Assembly: GCA_016124895.1 (NCBI GenBank)
Contig: WGMU01000031.1
Span: 1 to 64,000 of the forward strand
From: a bacterium
GTDB taxonomy: Bacteria; Planctomycetota; Planctomycetia; Planctomycetales; Planctomycetaceae
Direction: 5' to 3'
DNA: 64,000 nt
Shown here: one piece after another, positions 9,568 to 19,780 of the stretch
How the letters are laid out: every line of letters begins with the position of its first letter
How positions within the stretch are numbered: position 1 is the first letter of the stretch
The notes under the pieces: generated by a model
What the model was told of the DNA's origin: nothing
Databases searched by the model: none
What the model saw: the letters and a program-made list of their open reading frames with translations, nothing else
Position numbers and translations under genes: made by a program

Positions 9568-10578
9568 TCACTTGCGGATGACGAGGTCACACACGACCAA
9601 CCGATGATCGGAATACTGAGTTCTAACTGCAATGGACGACTCGGGCGTCAATCCGTCACTGACCCAAATCTGGTCCACGCGAAACAACGGATATTCGTTC
9701 GTTCCTGTATTGCCCCAACTGTGTCCAGCCAGGCGGAAGGAGTCGACCAATCGTTCTGACAGCGGACGCAGGGCACCGTCATCAGGCGGAGCATTGAAGT
9801 CGCCTCCAACGATCACACGCTCGGTAGCAGGCAAACGGCTGAGACGCCGGAGAATCGCACGCACCTGATCTCGATGCTGGATCCGTCGGTCCCGATGCTC
9901 CACCCAGAAACCAGGCGTCCAGAAGTCGAGCCTGAAGACCGGAGGAGCAAGCCGAGTGCTGATGACGTCAACTGACGCTCCATTCGGTAATTCAATCCGT
10001 GCTTCCACAAAATGCGGTTCCGTCTGCGGTGGTCGTGAGCAAACTGTCCCCGCCGTCAGGATCGCCACGTCGCCACCGAAAACCAGACATCCGCCACCAC
10101 TAAATAGACTGTGTGAGACTTCTTCAAGCTGTTCTGGTCCAGGAGATTCCTGAAGCAGGACGATGTCCGGTTTCCAGATCGCAACTTCTTTAACACAACG
10201 TGACTGTCCAACATTGCAGTTCAGGGAAACCACGCGAATCCTGTCCGGTCCGTCTTCCTTCGCGCGAAGCTCGCCGGACATGTGCAGTACACTTGCAGTT
10301 TCCTCGACGAACAACAGACAAAACACGCACCACAAAAACAGTGCAGTAACCAGCAGTCGCCGCCTACCCCGCCCGCAATCACCGACAACCAGAATCAGTC
10401 CGCAAACCACCCAGCACCACGCGGGCACGAGTGTCACAGGGACCAGCCAGTCAGGCTGAAGCAGTCGGCATACGGCAATGAAGACACACAGTGCGACCGA
10501 ACAAGCGACCGCCAAATGCCGCCACGATCGATGTCTTGTAGGGACGCTTTGGTCTGACGCAGCAGAGCAAGAAGTCAA
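9568..10578 (-). CDS. Endonuclease/exonuclease/phosphatase (EEP) family membrane protein
   Basis: The 336-residue protein has three hydrophobic segments in its first 100 residues, followed by an EEP catalytic domain. Signatures seen are VVSLNCNV (strand 1), IVLLQES (metal-binding Glu), ISTRLAPP, VGGDFNAPPDD, VDQIWVS and the terminal SDHRLVV (general base His). This metal-dependent phosphohydrolase fold acts on nucleic acids, phosphoinositides or sphingolipids; the membrane-anchored bacterial version is uncharacterised. The start codon is TTG with no clear ribosome binding site, so the true start is uncertain. Its antisense-tail gap to the neighbouring epimerase-like gene is 78 bases. Confidence 0.88.
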   Translation of the reverse strand: MTSCSAASDQSVPTRHRSWRHLAVACSVALCVFIAVCRLLQPDWLVPVTLVPAWCWVVCGLILVVGDCGRGRRRLLVTALFLWCVFCLLFVEETASVLHMSGELRAKEDGPDRIRVVSLNCNVGQSRCVKEVAIWKPDIVLLQESPGPEQLEEVSHSLFSGGGCLVFGGDVAILTAGTVCSRPPQTEPHFVEARIELPNGASVDVISTRLAPPVFRLDFWTPGFWVEHRDRRIQHRDQVRAILRRLSRLPATERVIVGGDFNAPPDDGALRPLSERLVDSFRLAGHSWGNTGTNEYPLFRVDQIWVSDGLTPESSIAVRTQYSDHRLVVCDLVIRK

Positions 10579-10656
10579 GAGCTACCCGTTTCCGACATGT
10601 ATCTACAGGAACACTTCGAGAGCCGCGAACGGCGAATCAAGCTGCACCGTCCACCG

Positions 10657-11946
10657 CTACTTGTCGGAGTTACTCTCGCTCAAGTCTTCCAGCGGATAGG
10701 TCAGCAGCCTGGGCTTGGTCTGGCCCTGCAGGCGGGTGACGATCTTTTTCTGTGCGGCGATCGACTCGGCGTCGGTGTGGATGCCGAACTGCAGGGTGAA
10801 CGTGCGGGTTTCCTGCGGGAGCAGCTTCTGCAGGCGGCCGGAGCGGCGTTCGACGCTGCGGTTGTACGGGTAGCCGGTCGCAGGCTCGATGCCGGTCACG
10901 TAGCCGTCGCGTTCGTCCGCCGTGTTCTTCCAGAGGGTCAGATACGGGAGTTCCTTCGTCGACCAGGCAACCGAGGTCGCGACTGTGCCTTGCGGGTTCG
11001 TGAGCAACACCAGGGAGTGGCCGTTCAGATCAGCCAGCGGCTCGAACAGGTAGACCTCTTCGATGAAGCCTTTCGTTGGTGGCGCGTACGTTGACCACCG
11101 GTCGATGGACTTCGCGGCGTGCGCGTTCATCGGCGCAATCTGCTTCGCGGCTGCATGGATCCGCGAGCCACCGCCAAGCAGCGGGGCTCCATAATTGCCG
11201 TGATAGATCAGTTGAAATTCCTGCGGGAACGCTCCGTCATTCGTCACCGCGTCGCGAATTTGAAACGTCGTGGAATCAGGCCAGAGAACCAGTTCGGAAT
11301 CAAGCCGCAGCTTCGGTCCGTAAAACATCCGCTCGGCGACCTGGCCGCGGATCTTCAACCGGAACGGCGGGTGTTCTTCGACGACGATCTCGACCTTCGA
11401 CGCCGGAATGTTGCCGATCTTGCCGTGCAGCGTGAGCATCATCTCGGCCGTATCGCCGGTGTTTGTGGTGAACTTATCCATGCCCGGATGACCGGCGAAT
11501 TCGAGGCCGCAACGGACCATCCATTCGTTGAAGCCTTCCAGCCAGCCCAGGCCGCCGCGGCTTTCGAGGTTGATAAACTGCGGATGCACCACTTCCTTGA
11601 CCGGCGAATTCCAGCCCAGCCGGATATCACTGGCGACGACTTCCAGGATATTCATCCCGCGCGTCAGGACGAGCGTGATTGTCATCGCGCCGTTGTCGAC
11701 GATCAGCAGTTCGACGCCTTCCTGTTTCCCGCCGTGCAGTGTCTGCTTTCTGATCCGGTAGGGGACGTCGTCGAAAGTCTGTTCAAAGTCAGGACGATGC
11801 AGGTGCGGAAACAGCAGCTTCTCGTGCTCGACCGAAACATCGTCGATCAGGACCGGGTCGACTTCCTGAGCTTCAAGGCTCAGGGCCAGACTGCAGACTG
11901 TGCAAAGCAGGGCCAGGGCAGAGCGAGCGACGAATAGCTTCCTCAT
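10657..11946 (-). CDS. DUF4432 aldose-epimerase-like secreted protein
   Basis: The 429-residue protein has a signal peptide (residues 1-27, ending SLEAQ) and a galactose-mutarotase-like beta-sandwich of the DUF4432 family. Visible features are LTRGMNILEVVASDIRLGW, GLEFAGHPGM, LHGKIGNIPAS, LIYHGNYGAPLL and YVTGIEPATGYPYNRS. The family is thought to bind or epimerise sugars, but the reaction is unproven. An AAGGA site precedes the ATG. No sugar operon surrounds it, so the substrate cannot be inferred. Confidence 0.85.
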   Translation of the reverse strand: MRKLFVARSALALLCTVCSLALSLEAQEVDPVLIDDVSVEHEKLLFPHLHRPDFEQTFDDVPYRIRKQTLHGGKQEGVELLIVDNGAMTITLVLTRGMNILEVVASDIRLGWNSPVKEVVHPQFINLESRGGLGWLEGFNEWMVRCGLEFAGHPGMDKFTTNTGDTAEMMLTLHGKIGNIPASKVEIVVEEHPPFRLKIRGQVAERMFYGPKLRLDSELVLWPDSTTFQIRDAVTNDGAFPQEFQLIYHGNYGAPLLGGGSRIHAAAKQIAPMNAHAAKSIDRWSTYAPPTKGFIEEVYLFEPLADLNGHSLVLLTNPQGTVATSVAWSTKELPYLTLWKNTADERDGYVTGIEPATGYPYNRSVERRSGRLQKLLPQETRTFTLQFGIHTDAESIAAQKKIVTRLQGQTKPRLLTYPLEDLSESNSDK

Positions 11947-12181
11947 TGGTCACAGTCCTTCAGCATCTGGAAGACGCGATTCAAAACACGATTGGCTTGA
12001 ACAGAAGAAAAAATGATAACGAAGAACCTTGAGCACTTCGTTGCCTTCTCATCTTCATGTCAGCCCCTCCTGTCCTGGCAGAACTCTGTTGATCGACTGC
12101 CGTGAGGCTATGGCAACCGGCACGCCACCACCATTCCGGGAACCGGCAGAATCGCTCCGTCGTGTCTGCCGCTGTGGCTGG

Positions 12182-13078
12182 CTATGACGGTGTGTCAACG
12201 GGACGGCGTTTCGACATGCGGATTTCGTTCGCCTGACTGTTGAATTCGACCGCGTCCATAAAGGTGCGGATCAGCAGCAAACCGCGGCCACTGACTCGCT
12301 GCAGGTTGGCAGGGTCAGTCGGATCGGGCAGAGACTCCGGATCGAAACCCCGGCCTTCGTCACGAATTGTCCAGGTCGCCTGTTCGCGCGAGAAGCTGGC
12401 CGTCAGATGGACTTTGCGTTCGGAGTAGGGCGGTTCGGAACGACGCTGAGCGGCGAGTTCGACGTACTTGTCACCGCTCCCTTCACGCAGCGCGGAATCC
12501 AGTTCCAGATTCCCGTGCTCGATGGCGTTGACCAGGGCTTCCTGCAGGGCGGTCGAAATCCGCACGATGTCCGATTCCTCGAACAGATCGAGTCGCCGCA
12601 TCTGTGTCTGCATATGTGAGATCAACGGCCGCAACGCCGCGGTGCTGTTATCAAGTTCAAACGTCAGTTCGACATTGACCAGGCTGTTGAGGACGCGGGC
12701 CTCGTTGCGTTCGACGGTCGACACGCTGAGCACCGTGCGGATGGTGTCTTCGAGATCGCGCGATAGATTTTTCTTGGGGACGTAACTGGCCGCGCCTTTC
12801 TGCAGTGCCGTCACGGCGATTTCCTCGTTGCCGTGAGCGGTCATCAGCACGACGGTAATGCTGCGGTGTTCAGTGCGCAGCGTTTCGACGAGGGCCAGAC
12901 CATCGATTTCCGGCATGACCAGATCAGTCAGGACCAGGTCCGGTGGCGATGCGTGAATCAGGTCAAGAGCGGCGCGGCCATTCTCCGCATAAATCAGGTC
13001 GAGGCCCGCGTTGCGAAGACAGCCGCCTGCCAGTTTACGATCGGCAGCCGAGTCATCGACGATCAACACTGTTGTCAT
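12182..13078 (-). CDS. Response regulator receiver fused to an RsbW-type ATPase domain
   Basis: The 298-residue cytosolic protein starts with a receiver domain (LIVDD acid pair, phospho-acceptor D52 in VLTDLVMPEIDG, conserved Thr in LMTAHG, Lys in VPKKN). Its second half (about 150-290) is a GHKL ATPase of the anti-sigma/serine kinase class: N-box EALVNAIEHGN, G1 DEGRGFDP, G2 SGRGLLLI. There is no DNA-binding output domain. It probably switches a partner, such as an anti-sigma or anti-anti-sigma system, by phosphorylation. The frame is open 96 codons upstream, but the receiver domain begins at 13078, so that start is chosen. Confidence 0.9.
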   Translation of the reverse strand: MTTVLIVDDSAADRKLAGGCLRNAGLDLIYAENGRAALDLIHASPPDLVLTDLVMPEIDGLALVETLRTEHRSITVVLMTAHGNEEIAVTALQKGAASYVPKKNLSRDLEDTIRTVLSVSTVERNEARVLNSLVNVELTFELDNSTAALRPLISHMQTQMRRLDLFEESDIVRISTALQEALVNAIEHGNLELDSALREGSGDKYVELAAQRRSEPPYSERKVHLTASFSREQATWTIRDEGRGFDPESLPDPTDPANLQRVSGRGLLLIRTFMDAVEFNSQANEIRMSKRRPVDTPS

Positions 13079-13377
13079 CTGGAGTTCCTTTCCGGAACGC
13101 AGCATGGTCGTCGTCAGGTCAGGATGGAAATCCATGATGACCAGCACGCCCACGCGGCCCACCTGCTCCGGAAGCAGCCAGTAATCAAGCGGCTTGCCCT
13201 GCCCTGCGGGCATTGTTGGGGTGATCCTCGAAGTTGGCAAGCCGAGCGTGCGCTGTTCCACTATTGGTCGCCGCCTGACCGTCCCGCTAGGATACCGAGG
13301 CCCGGAGCCATGCTGGCTCGACTGTCTGCTCAGGCAGTTGAGTCGCAGGTCTCCGCATCTGCCCACAGGAGTCCCTC
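13079..13377. promoter_or_regulatory. Divergent promoter region between regulator and TPR genes
   Basis: This 299-base gap separates two genes reading away from each other and must contain both promoters. I see no convincing -35/-10 pairs by eye. AGGAG immediately precedes the TPR gene at 13378. No further gene is seen. Confidence 0.35.
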
Positions 13378-15654
13378 ATGCTGTACCCGGTCCGGCTTTG
13401 TCTGATCCTCGCGTTTACTTTCGCGGCCTGTCGGTCTGGAGTCGCACAGACGGAGACGCCAGCCAGAAACGTGTCTGCAGATGCGCCGCCGCGAGGGCTG
13501 CAGATTCAGCAGCTCGATGACCCGGCGCTGCCGATCAAACCCGTTAAATCGCGCTCGGCGGAAGAGGAAGCTCACGTCAACGCGCGTGCCTGGTTTCTGA
13601 CCGGCCGCGTTTATCAGCAGAAGCAGGACTTTCGAGCCGCGCGCGACGCCTATGAAAAAGCCCGGCAACTCGATCCCGAGGCCACGTACGTTTATCGCGA
13701 GCTGATCGAGGTCTACTTCCAGCTTCGCCAGCCCGACGAGGCCATCAAACTTGCGGTCAAGGCCGTTGAACTCGACCCCGGCGATTTTGAACTGCTGCGC
13801 ATGATCGGTTTCGAGATGGTCAAGCAGCGGCGCCTGCCCGACGCGGTTCGTTATTTCGAGCAGGCACGCCAGTCTCCGAAGATCGATCAGCATTCCGGCT
13901 TCTACGTTTTGCTCAATAAGGAACTGGGGGTCCTTTACAGCGGCATGGGCGAGGTCGACAAAGCTGCCGACTGCTACGAAATCGTACTGCAGGCTCTGCT
14001 GAAACCGTCGCTGTACGGGCTGGATTCGAGAACGGTTTCCGAGTTTACGAAGTCAGACGCCAGCTCGTACGAACGCATCGGGCAGGTGCTGGTCGCTGCA
14101 AAGAGGACCGATCCGGCCGTCAAGGCACTGCAACGGGCGCTGGCCGAACGACGCGGCAAACCGAGTTCCGTCAACCTGTTGCTCGCTCAGCTTTATCATC
14201 AGACGGACGAGGAGCAGAAGGCGCTCGAACAGATCCTCATCTTCTTTGAGGCCAATGTGCAGCGAGGCCGGGCACCTTACGTGCTGCTACGCGATATTCT
14301 GGCCAAACTGGGCGATACCGACTCGCTGCTGGCGCGTCTGGAAGCCCTGTCCGCCTCGGCCCCTGAAAACCGCGATCTCAAGCTGTTCCTCGCTGAAACG
14401 TACGTCGACAACGATCGCCTCGATGATGCTGAGAAGCTGTATCTGGATGCACTCAAGGATCGGCCGTCGAACGAAGTCTATCTCGGACTGGCCCGCATCT
14501 ACCGCCAGCAGAAGAAGGCCAGAGAACTGCTCGACAATCTCGCGATCCCGTTTGCTCAGGCAGTGGCGATGCCTGAAACGCCGCCCGATGTTGAAGCCGA
14601 AGTTGCTGCGATCGTTGCGTCGGATGAGCTGGTCACGGCGCTGATCAAACTGGGCGAAGACGACATCAAAGCGCAACCGTCAACACTGTCGTTCCCAGCG
14701 ACCCTGCTGCTCGCAAATCTGTCTGCAACGGTCGAACGCTTTGACGATGCCGAGTCGTTTTTTCAGCACGCTCTGAAAACGAATCCCGCGCAGGCCAGCC
14801 TGATCGTGCGTGAATTCGGACAGACAATGCTGACGGCTGAGCGATACGCCTCGGCAGTGAAGGTTTACCAGGCGGCGACGGAGAATCCGCTGCTGCAGGG
14901 CGAGAAGGCGCAGAACTTTCTGATGCTGGCGACCGCGCGGGAACTCAATGGCGAAACGGACCTGGCGATCGAAGCCATTGCCAGCGCAGCAAAGCTGTTT
15001 CCCGGTAACTTCCTGATCGAGTACCGCGAAGCCTGGATTTACTATCACGCGCATCGGTACGCAGAAGCGCGCGATAAGTACGCCGCCTATATTGAAAAGC
15101 ACAAGGATTCTCCATACGCCAAACAGGCGAAGTTCAGCCTGTCGGCCATTTACGTGGAACTCGGAGAGATGCAGAAGGGCGAGCAGATTCTCGAAGAGTA
15201 CCTCGCCGAAAACCCTGACGATCCCGGTGTCAACAATGACCTGGGATATCTGTATGCGGACCAGGGTAAGAATCTGGAGAAGGCCCGTGCCATGATCGAG
15301 AAGGCCGTTGCCGCAGAGCCGGAAAACGCGGCGTATCTCGACAGCCTGGGCTGGGTGCTGTTCAAGTTGAAAGAGTTCGAGAAGGCCCGCGACTGGCTGA
15401 AGAAAGCAACGGCACTCAAAACCGGCGGCGACTCGACCATCTGGGATCATCTGGGCGATTGCCACAAGGAACTGAACGCGACGGACGAAGCCCGCGAAGC
15501 CTGGACGACGGCGCTCCAGCACGCGAAAGAAGAAAAGCCGCAGGACGCTGAACTGATTGGCAGGATTGAAGGCAAACTCAAAGCCCTGAAACCAGTCGAT
15601 GCGAAGTCAGGCGACGCCAAACCCGACGACGCCCGGGCTGAAACCGGGAAATAA
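13378..15654 (+). CDS. Large exported TPR-repeat protein
   Basis: The 758-residue protein has an N-terminal signal peptide (residues 1-24; a Cys at 19 after FAA makes a lipoprotein possible but the lipobox is poor). TPR units fill the rest, clearest at about 70-170 ([39 protein letters not shown]) and 600-720 ([38 protein letters not shown]). The C-terminal tail is Lys/Asp-rich. TPR scaffolds bind other proteins; the partner is unknown. The strong AGGAG at the ATG supports this start. The last 17 codons overlap a longer reading frame of ruvB, whose real start lies after the stop. Confidence 0.9.
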   Translation: MLYPVRLCLILAFTFAACRSGVAQTETPARNVSADAPPRGLQIQQLDDPALPIKPVKSRSAEEEAHVNARAWFLTGRVYQQKQDFRAARDAYEKARQLDPEATYVYRELIEVYFQLRQPDEAIKLAVKAVELDPGDFELLRMIGFEMVKQRRLPDAVRYFEQARQSPKIDQHSGFYVLLNKELGVLYSGMGEVDKAADCYEIVLQALLKPSLYGLDSRTVSEFTKSDASSYERIGQVLVAAKRTDPAVKALQRALAERRGKPSSVNLLLAQLYHQTDEEQKALEQILIFFEANVQRGRAPYVLLRDILAKLGDTDSLLARLEALSASAPENRDLKLFLAETYVDNDRLDDAEKLYLDALKDRPSNEVYLGLARIYRQQKKARELLDNLAIPFAQAVAMPETPPDVEAEVAAIVASDELVTALIKLGEDDIKAQPSTLSFPATLLLANLSATVERFDDAESFFQHALKTNPAQASLIVREFGQTMLTAERYASAVKVYQAATENPLLQGEKAQNFLMLATARELNGETDLAIEAIASAAKLFPGNFLIEYREAWIYYHAHRYAEARDKYAAYIEKHKDSPYAKQAKFSLSAIYVELGEMQKGEQILEEYLAENPDDPGVNNDLGYLYADQGKNLEKARAMIEKAVAAEPENAAYLDSLGWVLFKLKEFEKARDWLKKATALKTGGDSTIWDHLGDCHKELNATDEAREAWTTALQHAKEEKPQDAELIGRIEGKLKALKPVDAKSGDAKPDDARAETGK

Positions 15655-15739
15655 TCGTCTTACAGACTCAAACGCAGCAACGAATGCAGCGAGGCAGCAG
15701 CCTGGCAAGGCGACTGCACACGACGGAGCGAAGAACGCG

Positions 15740-16801
15740 ATGGCCCGCGAGAAAGTGTTCGACGGAGCGGATGATGACGACGAGTCGCTCCCGTTCCGCT
15801 CGTCGTTCGACATGAACGATCACGACTACGACGAAAAACTCCGCCCGCAGCGGTTGTGCGACGTCGTCGGTCAGAAGAAAGTCGTCGATCGGCTGCAGAT
15901 CATGATCGACGCCGCGAAGATGCGTTCCGAACCGCTCGGCCATCTGCTGCTTGACGGCCCGCCCGGCCTGGGCAAAACGACCTTCGCGACCGTCCTGCCC
16001 AAAGAACTCGGCACCGACTGCCTGATTACTTCCGGCCCACTGCTCGCCGCGCCGAAAGATCTGCTGCCACACATCACCAACGCCGGCCGGGGATCCGTCC
16101 TGTTCATCGACGAAATCCACCGCATGTCGCCGGCCGTTGAGGAGTTCATCTATCCGGTGATGGAGGACTTTCGCGTGGACATCACGCTCGGCGAGGGGAT
16201 GAACGCGCGCACGATCAACATGCAGGTCGAACCGTTCACCGTGATCGGCGCAACAACTCGCAGTGGAATGCTGACCGCCCCGTTGCGTGACCGCTTCGTC
16301 AATCGGCTTCACGTCGACTATTACGAAGTTGAAGAACTCGCCGAGATCCTGCGCCGCAACGCCGGCAAGCTGAAAACAACAATCGACGAGGACGCCGCCA
16401 ACGAACTCGCCATCCGCGCCCGAGGCACGCCGCGCGTTGCCAACAACCTGCTGAGCTGGGTCCGCGACTTCGCGATGGTCAAAGCCAAAGGCCGCATCAC
16501 CGTCGACGTCGCACTGAAGGCTCTAACAATGCAGGAAGTTGATCATCTGGGCCTGGAGCAGCTCGACCGCAAGTACCTGGAGACTCTGGTCCGCATCTTC
16601 GGCGGTGGCCCCGCCGGACTGCAGTCCATCGGCCACAGCCTCAACATCCCGGCCGACACTCTCGAAGACGAAATCGAGCCGTTCCTGCTGCGTCTGGGTC
16701 TCATCCAGCGCACACCACGCGGCCGCATGATCACGCCGACCGGCCTCGAACACCTCGGCATTGCCCCACCCGAGTCTCCCGAGCAGGGCCGGTTGTTCTG
16801 A
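15740..16801 (+). CDS. ruvB: Holliday junction branch migration helicase RuvB
   Basis: RuvB is the AAA+ motor that, with RuvA, drives branch migration at Holliday junctions during recombination repair. The 353-residue product shows Walker [10 protein letters not shown], Walker [10 protein letters not shown], sensor 1 GATTRSGML with the arginine-finger stretch PLRDRF, and the C-terminal winged helix ([21 protein letters not shown]). The frame is open to 15599, but the ATG at 15740 is taken because family members start there with a short acidic tail. It follows the TPR gene by 85 bases. No ruvA or ruvC is in the window. Confidence 0.97.
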   Translation: MAREKVFDGADDDDESLPFRSSFDMNDHDYDEKLRPQRLCDVVGQKKVVDRLQIMIDAAKMRSEPLGHLLLDGPPGLGKTTFATVLPKELGTDCLITSGPLLAAPKDLLPHITNAGRGSVLFIDEIHRMSPAVEEFIYPVMEDFRVDITLGEGMNARTINMQVEPFTVIGATTRSGMLTAPLRDRFVNRLHVDYYEVEELAEILRRNAGKLKTTIDEDAANELAIRARGTPRVANNLLSWVRDFAMVKAKGRITVDVALKALTMQEVDHLGLEQLDRKYLETLVRIFGGGPAGLQSIGHSLNIPADTLEDEIEPFLLRLGLIQRTPRGRMITPTGLEHLGIAPPESPEQGRLF

Positions 16802-16884
16802 GCCGACTCGACTCCGTGACATCGAGTCGGCCAGCTCCTTCGCAATCGGCCACTTCTGATCGGGATGTTGTCCCGGATTCGTTT

Positions 16885-17661
16885 CTACACACGAGGTCCA
16901 TAAACCGAGTCGAACGTCTGGGCCGCGCCTTCAAGCATTTTCATCAGGGCCATGAAATCGCCGCCGTGGGCGAGGAGCTGGGCGCCCTGGTCACGGCGTC
17001 TCTGCATGTCTTCGACGGAGCTGACCGGGCAGCCCCACGCTTTACCGTGTTTTGCCGCTGCGGCCGCGACGCGTTCGAAGCATTCGTCGAGCGTCGGGCC
17101 GTTTTCAAGATGTCGCAGCCGCAGACCAAGGTCGCCTGGCCCGACGAACATGCCCGTCACGCCCGGCGTCGCGGCGATCGCTTCAACGTTCTCGACGGCC
17201 TGTGGAGTTTCGATCTGCACGACAAGGAACGTCTCCTCGTTCGCTTTCACCAGATAGTCGTCGAGATCACCCAGATAGAAGTCGCTGTCGAGACTCGCAC
17301 CATCGAGGCCGCGGTCGCCGAGCGGTGGGAAACGCACCGAGTCCACGAGCATCTTTGCTTTCTCGGGTGTCGAGACATGCGGAATCATCAGACCCGTGGC
17401 GCCGTCTTCGAGGTACCGGTACAACCGCGTCTTTTCGAGCGTCGGCGCTCGCAGCATGCAATCGATATCGAAGGCGTGAAAGTGCGCCAGCATGGCCTGC
17501 ACTTCGCGTTCTGAAAAACAGCGGTGCTCATTGTCGAACCAGATCGCGTCAAAGCCGAAATGCGCGGCCATGCGGACATAAGCCGGAATGAAATGCCCCA
17601 GGGCACAGATGCGCACGGGTTCGTTGTTGCGGAGTTTCTCGACGAGTCTGCTGCGCCGCAT
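16885..17661 (-). CDS. HpcH/HpaI family aldolase
   Basis: The 258-residue TIM-barrel aldolase resembles 2-dehydro-3-deoxyglucarate and 4-hydroxy-2-oxoheptanedioate aldolases. These divalent-metal class II enzymes split 2-keto-3-deoxy sugar acids into pyruvate and an aldehyde. Seen are FDAIWFDNEHRCF (catalytic His region), ATGLMIPHV, the metal-binding VVQIETPQAVENVEAI, and MFVGPGDLGLRL. The start at 17661 is preferred over the upstream in-frame ATG because the fold begins here. A UxaA-type sugar-acid dehydratase lies 5 kb away, which loosely suggests sugar-acid catabolism. Confidence 0.92.
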   Translation of the reverse strand: MRRSRLVEKLRNNEPVRICALGHFIPAYVRMAAHFGFDAIWFDNEHRCFSEREVQAMLAHFHAFDIDCMLRAPTLEKTRLYRYLEDGATGLMIPHVSTPEKAKMLVDSVRFPPLGDRGLDGASLDSDFYLGDLDDYLVKANEETFLVVQIETPQAVENVEAIAATPGVTGMFVGPGDLGLRLRHLENGPTLDECFERVAAAAAKHGKAWGCPVSSVEDMQRRRDQGAQLLAHGGDFMALMKMLEGAAQTFDSVYGPRV

Positions 17662-17696
17662 GATGGTGTCTTCTCTGGTGAGTGAATCAGGCAGTG

Positions 17697-17767
17697 CTGC
17701 AGCGCAAAGACGCCAAGTCGCAGAGAATCGCAAAGGATTTGCTGCCCATTGCATCTCTGCGCTGCAG
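17697..17767. repeat. 'cgcaaag' intergenic repeat (locus B)
   Basis: The copy at 17700-17736 reads cagcgcaaagacgccaagtc and continues cgcagagaatcgcaaagg. A partial inverted partner (tctctgcgctgcag, about 17754-17767) can pair with its left end. It belongs to the same family as 2940-3062. Confidence 0.7.
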
Positions 17768-17821
17768 TCGGTCTTAACAGAACTTCGCTCGTTCGCTGCT
17801 ATCGATGGCAGCCTTCGAGCA

Positions 17822-18922
17822 TTACGGCAGGTCGACCGTCTTCAGATCGGCCGCGCCGCCTTCTTTCTGAATCAAAACGACCGCGTGGCTGTCGTTCAGC
17901 TTGTCGAGCTGCACCGTGCCGTCCAGAGCGGCGATCGTTTCGTACGTCTGGCCCGCGACTCCGCCGCCTTCAACGCGCGACGTGATCCCGGCATTCGTGG
18001 CGATATTCTGCGTGCTGACCTTCATCACACCACGGGCGCTGTTGGCAAGCAGCAGGAAATTCGCTCCGTCCTTCTCGTAAACGATCATGTCGAGCGGCTG
18101 GTTGCGGTTGCCCAGTTCGGCGACCGTCGTGCCGCGAGTCTTCTCGCCAGACTTCAGAGAGTCCAGCGGGAACTTGACCAGCGGCGTGCAGACATAGCCG
18201 GCGAGCAGATTCGGTTTGCCGTTAATGTTGAACGGGACGAACGTGCGAATCGCGGCATAGTCTTCGTATTTGCCATGAGCACCGTGATAAATTTCGACGC
18301 GCGAACCGGCATCGGCCTCAACGAAAGGGAACGCCACTTCGCGGATGCTCGACGGCGACTGGCCGCTTGCCAGACCGGACACGATCACGCGGCCGTCGAC
18401 GTAAGCGATGTCGGTGATCGACTGCATCCGGGGATTGCTGCTGCGACGACCATTGTTCACGACTTTGTCTTCCGGCGCATCCGGCAGCGAAGCCTTCGAG
18501 AATTCGACGTTCGTCAGCGACACGTTATGGATCGCTCCGTCTGAGCCAATGCGGACGATCGCCGGGTGATTGCCGCCTTTGCTCACCGAAACGTAAACGC
18601 TGCCACTCTTCGGATTCACAGCCAGGTCGTTGATCTGTACGTCATCGGCTGCAATGTGGAGTGTTTTCGCGATGTGGCCCGCCAGGTCTGTGACATTAAT
18701 CGACGCCTTGTTCGCATCACTCTTCTTTTCGCCCGTCGCGACGGCGAAGACCGTCGCCGATTTCGCATCGCCGATCAGCAGGATGCCGTCCGGCCCGAAC
18801 GCCAGCACTCCGGCTGACTGAATCTCGGGTGTCCCTTTCTTCAGTCCCCACAGATCGTCCGCCCGGCTGACACCCGTCACGAGCAGACTCGCCAGCAGCG
18901 CACTCAACAGCGACCATTTCAT
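17822..18922 (-). CDS. Secreted beta-propeller-like protein of unknown function
   Basis: The 366-residue protein has a clean signal peptide (MKWSLLSALLASLLVTGVSRA). Repeated strand patterns such as AGVLAFGPDGILLIGDAK, INDLAVNPKSGSVYVSV and ITDIAYVDGRVIVSGLA suggest a beta-propeller. I know no catalytic residues for it. AAGGAG six to eight bases upstream decides for Met at 18922 over the one at 18940. It reads in the same direction as the downstream aldolase gene, 160 bases away across a repeat, so they are probably separate units. Confidence 0.8.
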   Translation of the reverse strand: MKWSLLSALLASLLVTGVSRADDLWGLKKGTPEIQSAGVLAFGPDGILLIGDAKSATVFAVATGEKKSDANKASINVTDLAGHIAKTLHIAADDVQINDLAVNPKSGSVYVSVSKGGNHPAIVRIGSDGAIHNVSLTNVEFSKASLPDAPEDKVVNNGRRSSNPRMQSITDIAYVDGRVIVSGLASGQSPSSIREVAFPFVEADAGSRVEIYHGAHGKYEDYAAIRTFVPFNINGKPNLLAGYVCTPLVKFPLDSLKSGEKTRGTTVAELGNRNQPLDMIVYEKDGANFLLLANSARGVMKVSTQNIATNAGITSRVEGGGVAGQTYETIAALDGTVQLDKLNDSHAVVLIQKEGGAADLKTVDLP

Positions 18923-18979
18923 GATCAGCTCCTTCAACAAGAGATACCTCGAAACCGTCCACAGGCAGCTTCGCGCAGG

Positions 18980-19774
18980 CTATCGCTCGGCTGTCTGGTC
19001 CGCCAGCGAGCCGCCGGTCAGGGCAAGCCGCCGCACAACGACGCAGACACACACGGCGTAAACGACACACGCGGCCAGCAGCGGGTACAGCAACTGCGGA
19101 ATCGCGGTCAGCACGTTCTCGGCGAGAAACGCCTGAGCAAAACACAGCGGTGCCATGCCGGCCAGCGTCGCGGTCATCACCTTCCAGACTGGAAGACGCG
19201 TCAGCCCGGCGGCATACGAAACCAGGTCGGACGACGTCAGCGGATTGAGCCGCAGCAGAAAGATCAGCCAGCCCCCGCGGCGTTCCAGCATCTGCTGCAC
19301 CGGCTCGAGCGAATCTGACGGAATCAGCTTCGCCAGCCAGGCTCCACCCAGACCACGCATCAGGGCACACGCGATTCCGGCGCCGGCAACGTTGCCGGCC
19401 AAAGCGATTGCACCGCCGAGCAATCCCCCAAAAAGGACTCCTCCCGGCGCATAAAGCATCAGCCCCGGCAGAGGCGCGACAACGACTTCGATGGTCACAA
19501 AGGCGAAATAGACCAGCGGAGCCAGTACGCCAAACCGCTCAAAGAACTGCCGCAGTCGATCCACCTTGTCGACCGCCGCCAAATCCGGCCGCAGCAGGTC
19601 GAAGACAATGCCGCCGCTCAGCCACGACGAGCCAAGCGAAATCAGTACGCTGCCAATCGCCAGCCAGACCAGCAGATGGCGAACAAAACGGGAGCGCGAT
19701 GCCGAGTCGTCAGCGCTGTCAGAACGTGGTGGTTCAATCGGTTCTGAGGCGGCGATGCCAGTCACGTCGCTCAT
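18980..19774 (-). CDS. TVP38/TMEM64 (DedA-like) membrane protein
   Basis: The 264-residue polytopic protein belongs to the SNARE-associated/VTT superfamily, which includes DedA lipid flippases. A short charged N-terminus precedes about five or six hydrophobic segments. The family core is visible: VAPLPGLMLYAPGGVLFGGLLGG and RLNPLTSSDLVSYAAGLTRLP. It starts six bases after the rnc stop, so the two are almost certainly co-transcribed. A lipid-transport or envelope role is inferred from the family. Confidence 0.9.
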   Translation of the reverse strand: MSDVTGIAASEPIEPPRSDSADDSASRSRFVRHLLVWLAIGSVLISLGSSWLSGGIVFDLLRPDLAAVDKVDRLRQFFERFGVLAPLVYFAFVTIEVVVAPLPGLMLYAPGGVLFGGLLGGAIALAGNVAGAGIACALMRGLGGAWLAKLIPSDSLEPVQQMLERRGGWLIFLLRLNPLTSSDLVSYAAGLTRLPVWKVMTATLAGMAPLCFAQAFLAENVLTAIPQLLYPLLAACVVYAVCVCVVVRRLALTGGSLADQTAER

Positions 19775-19780
19775 CGCAGA

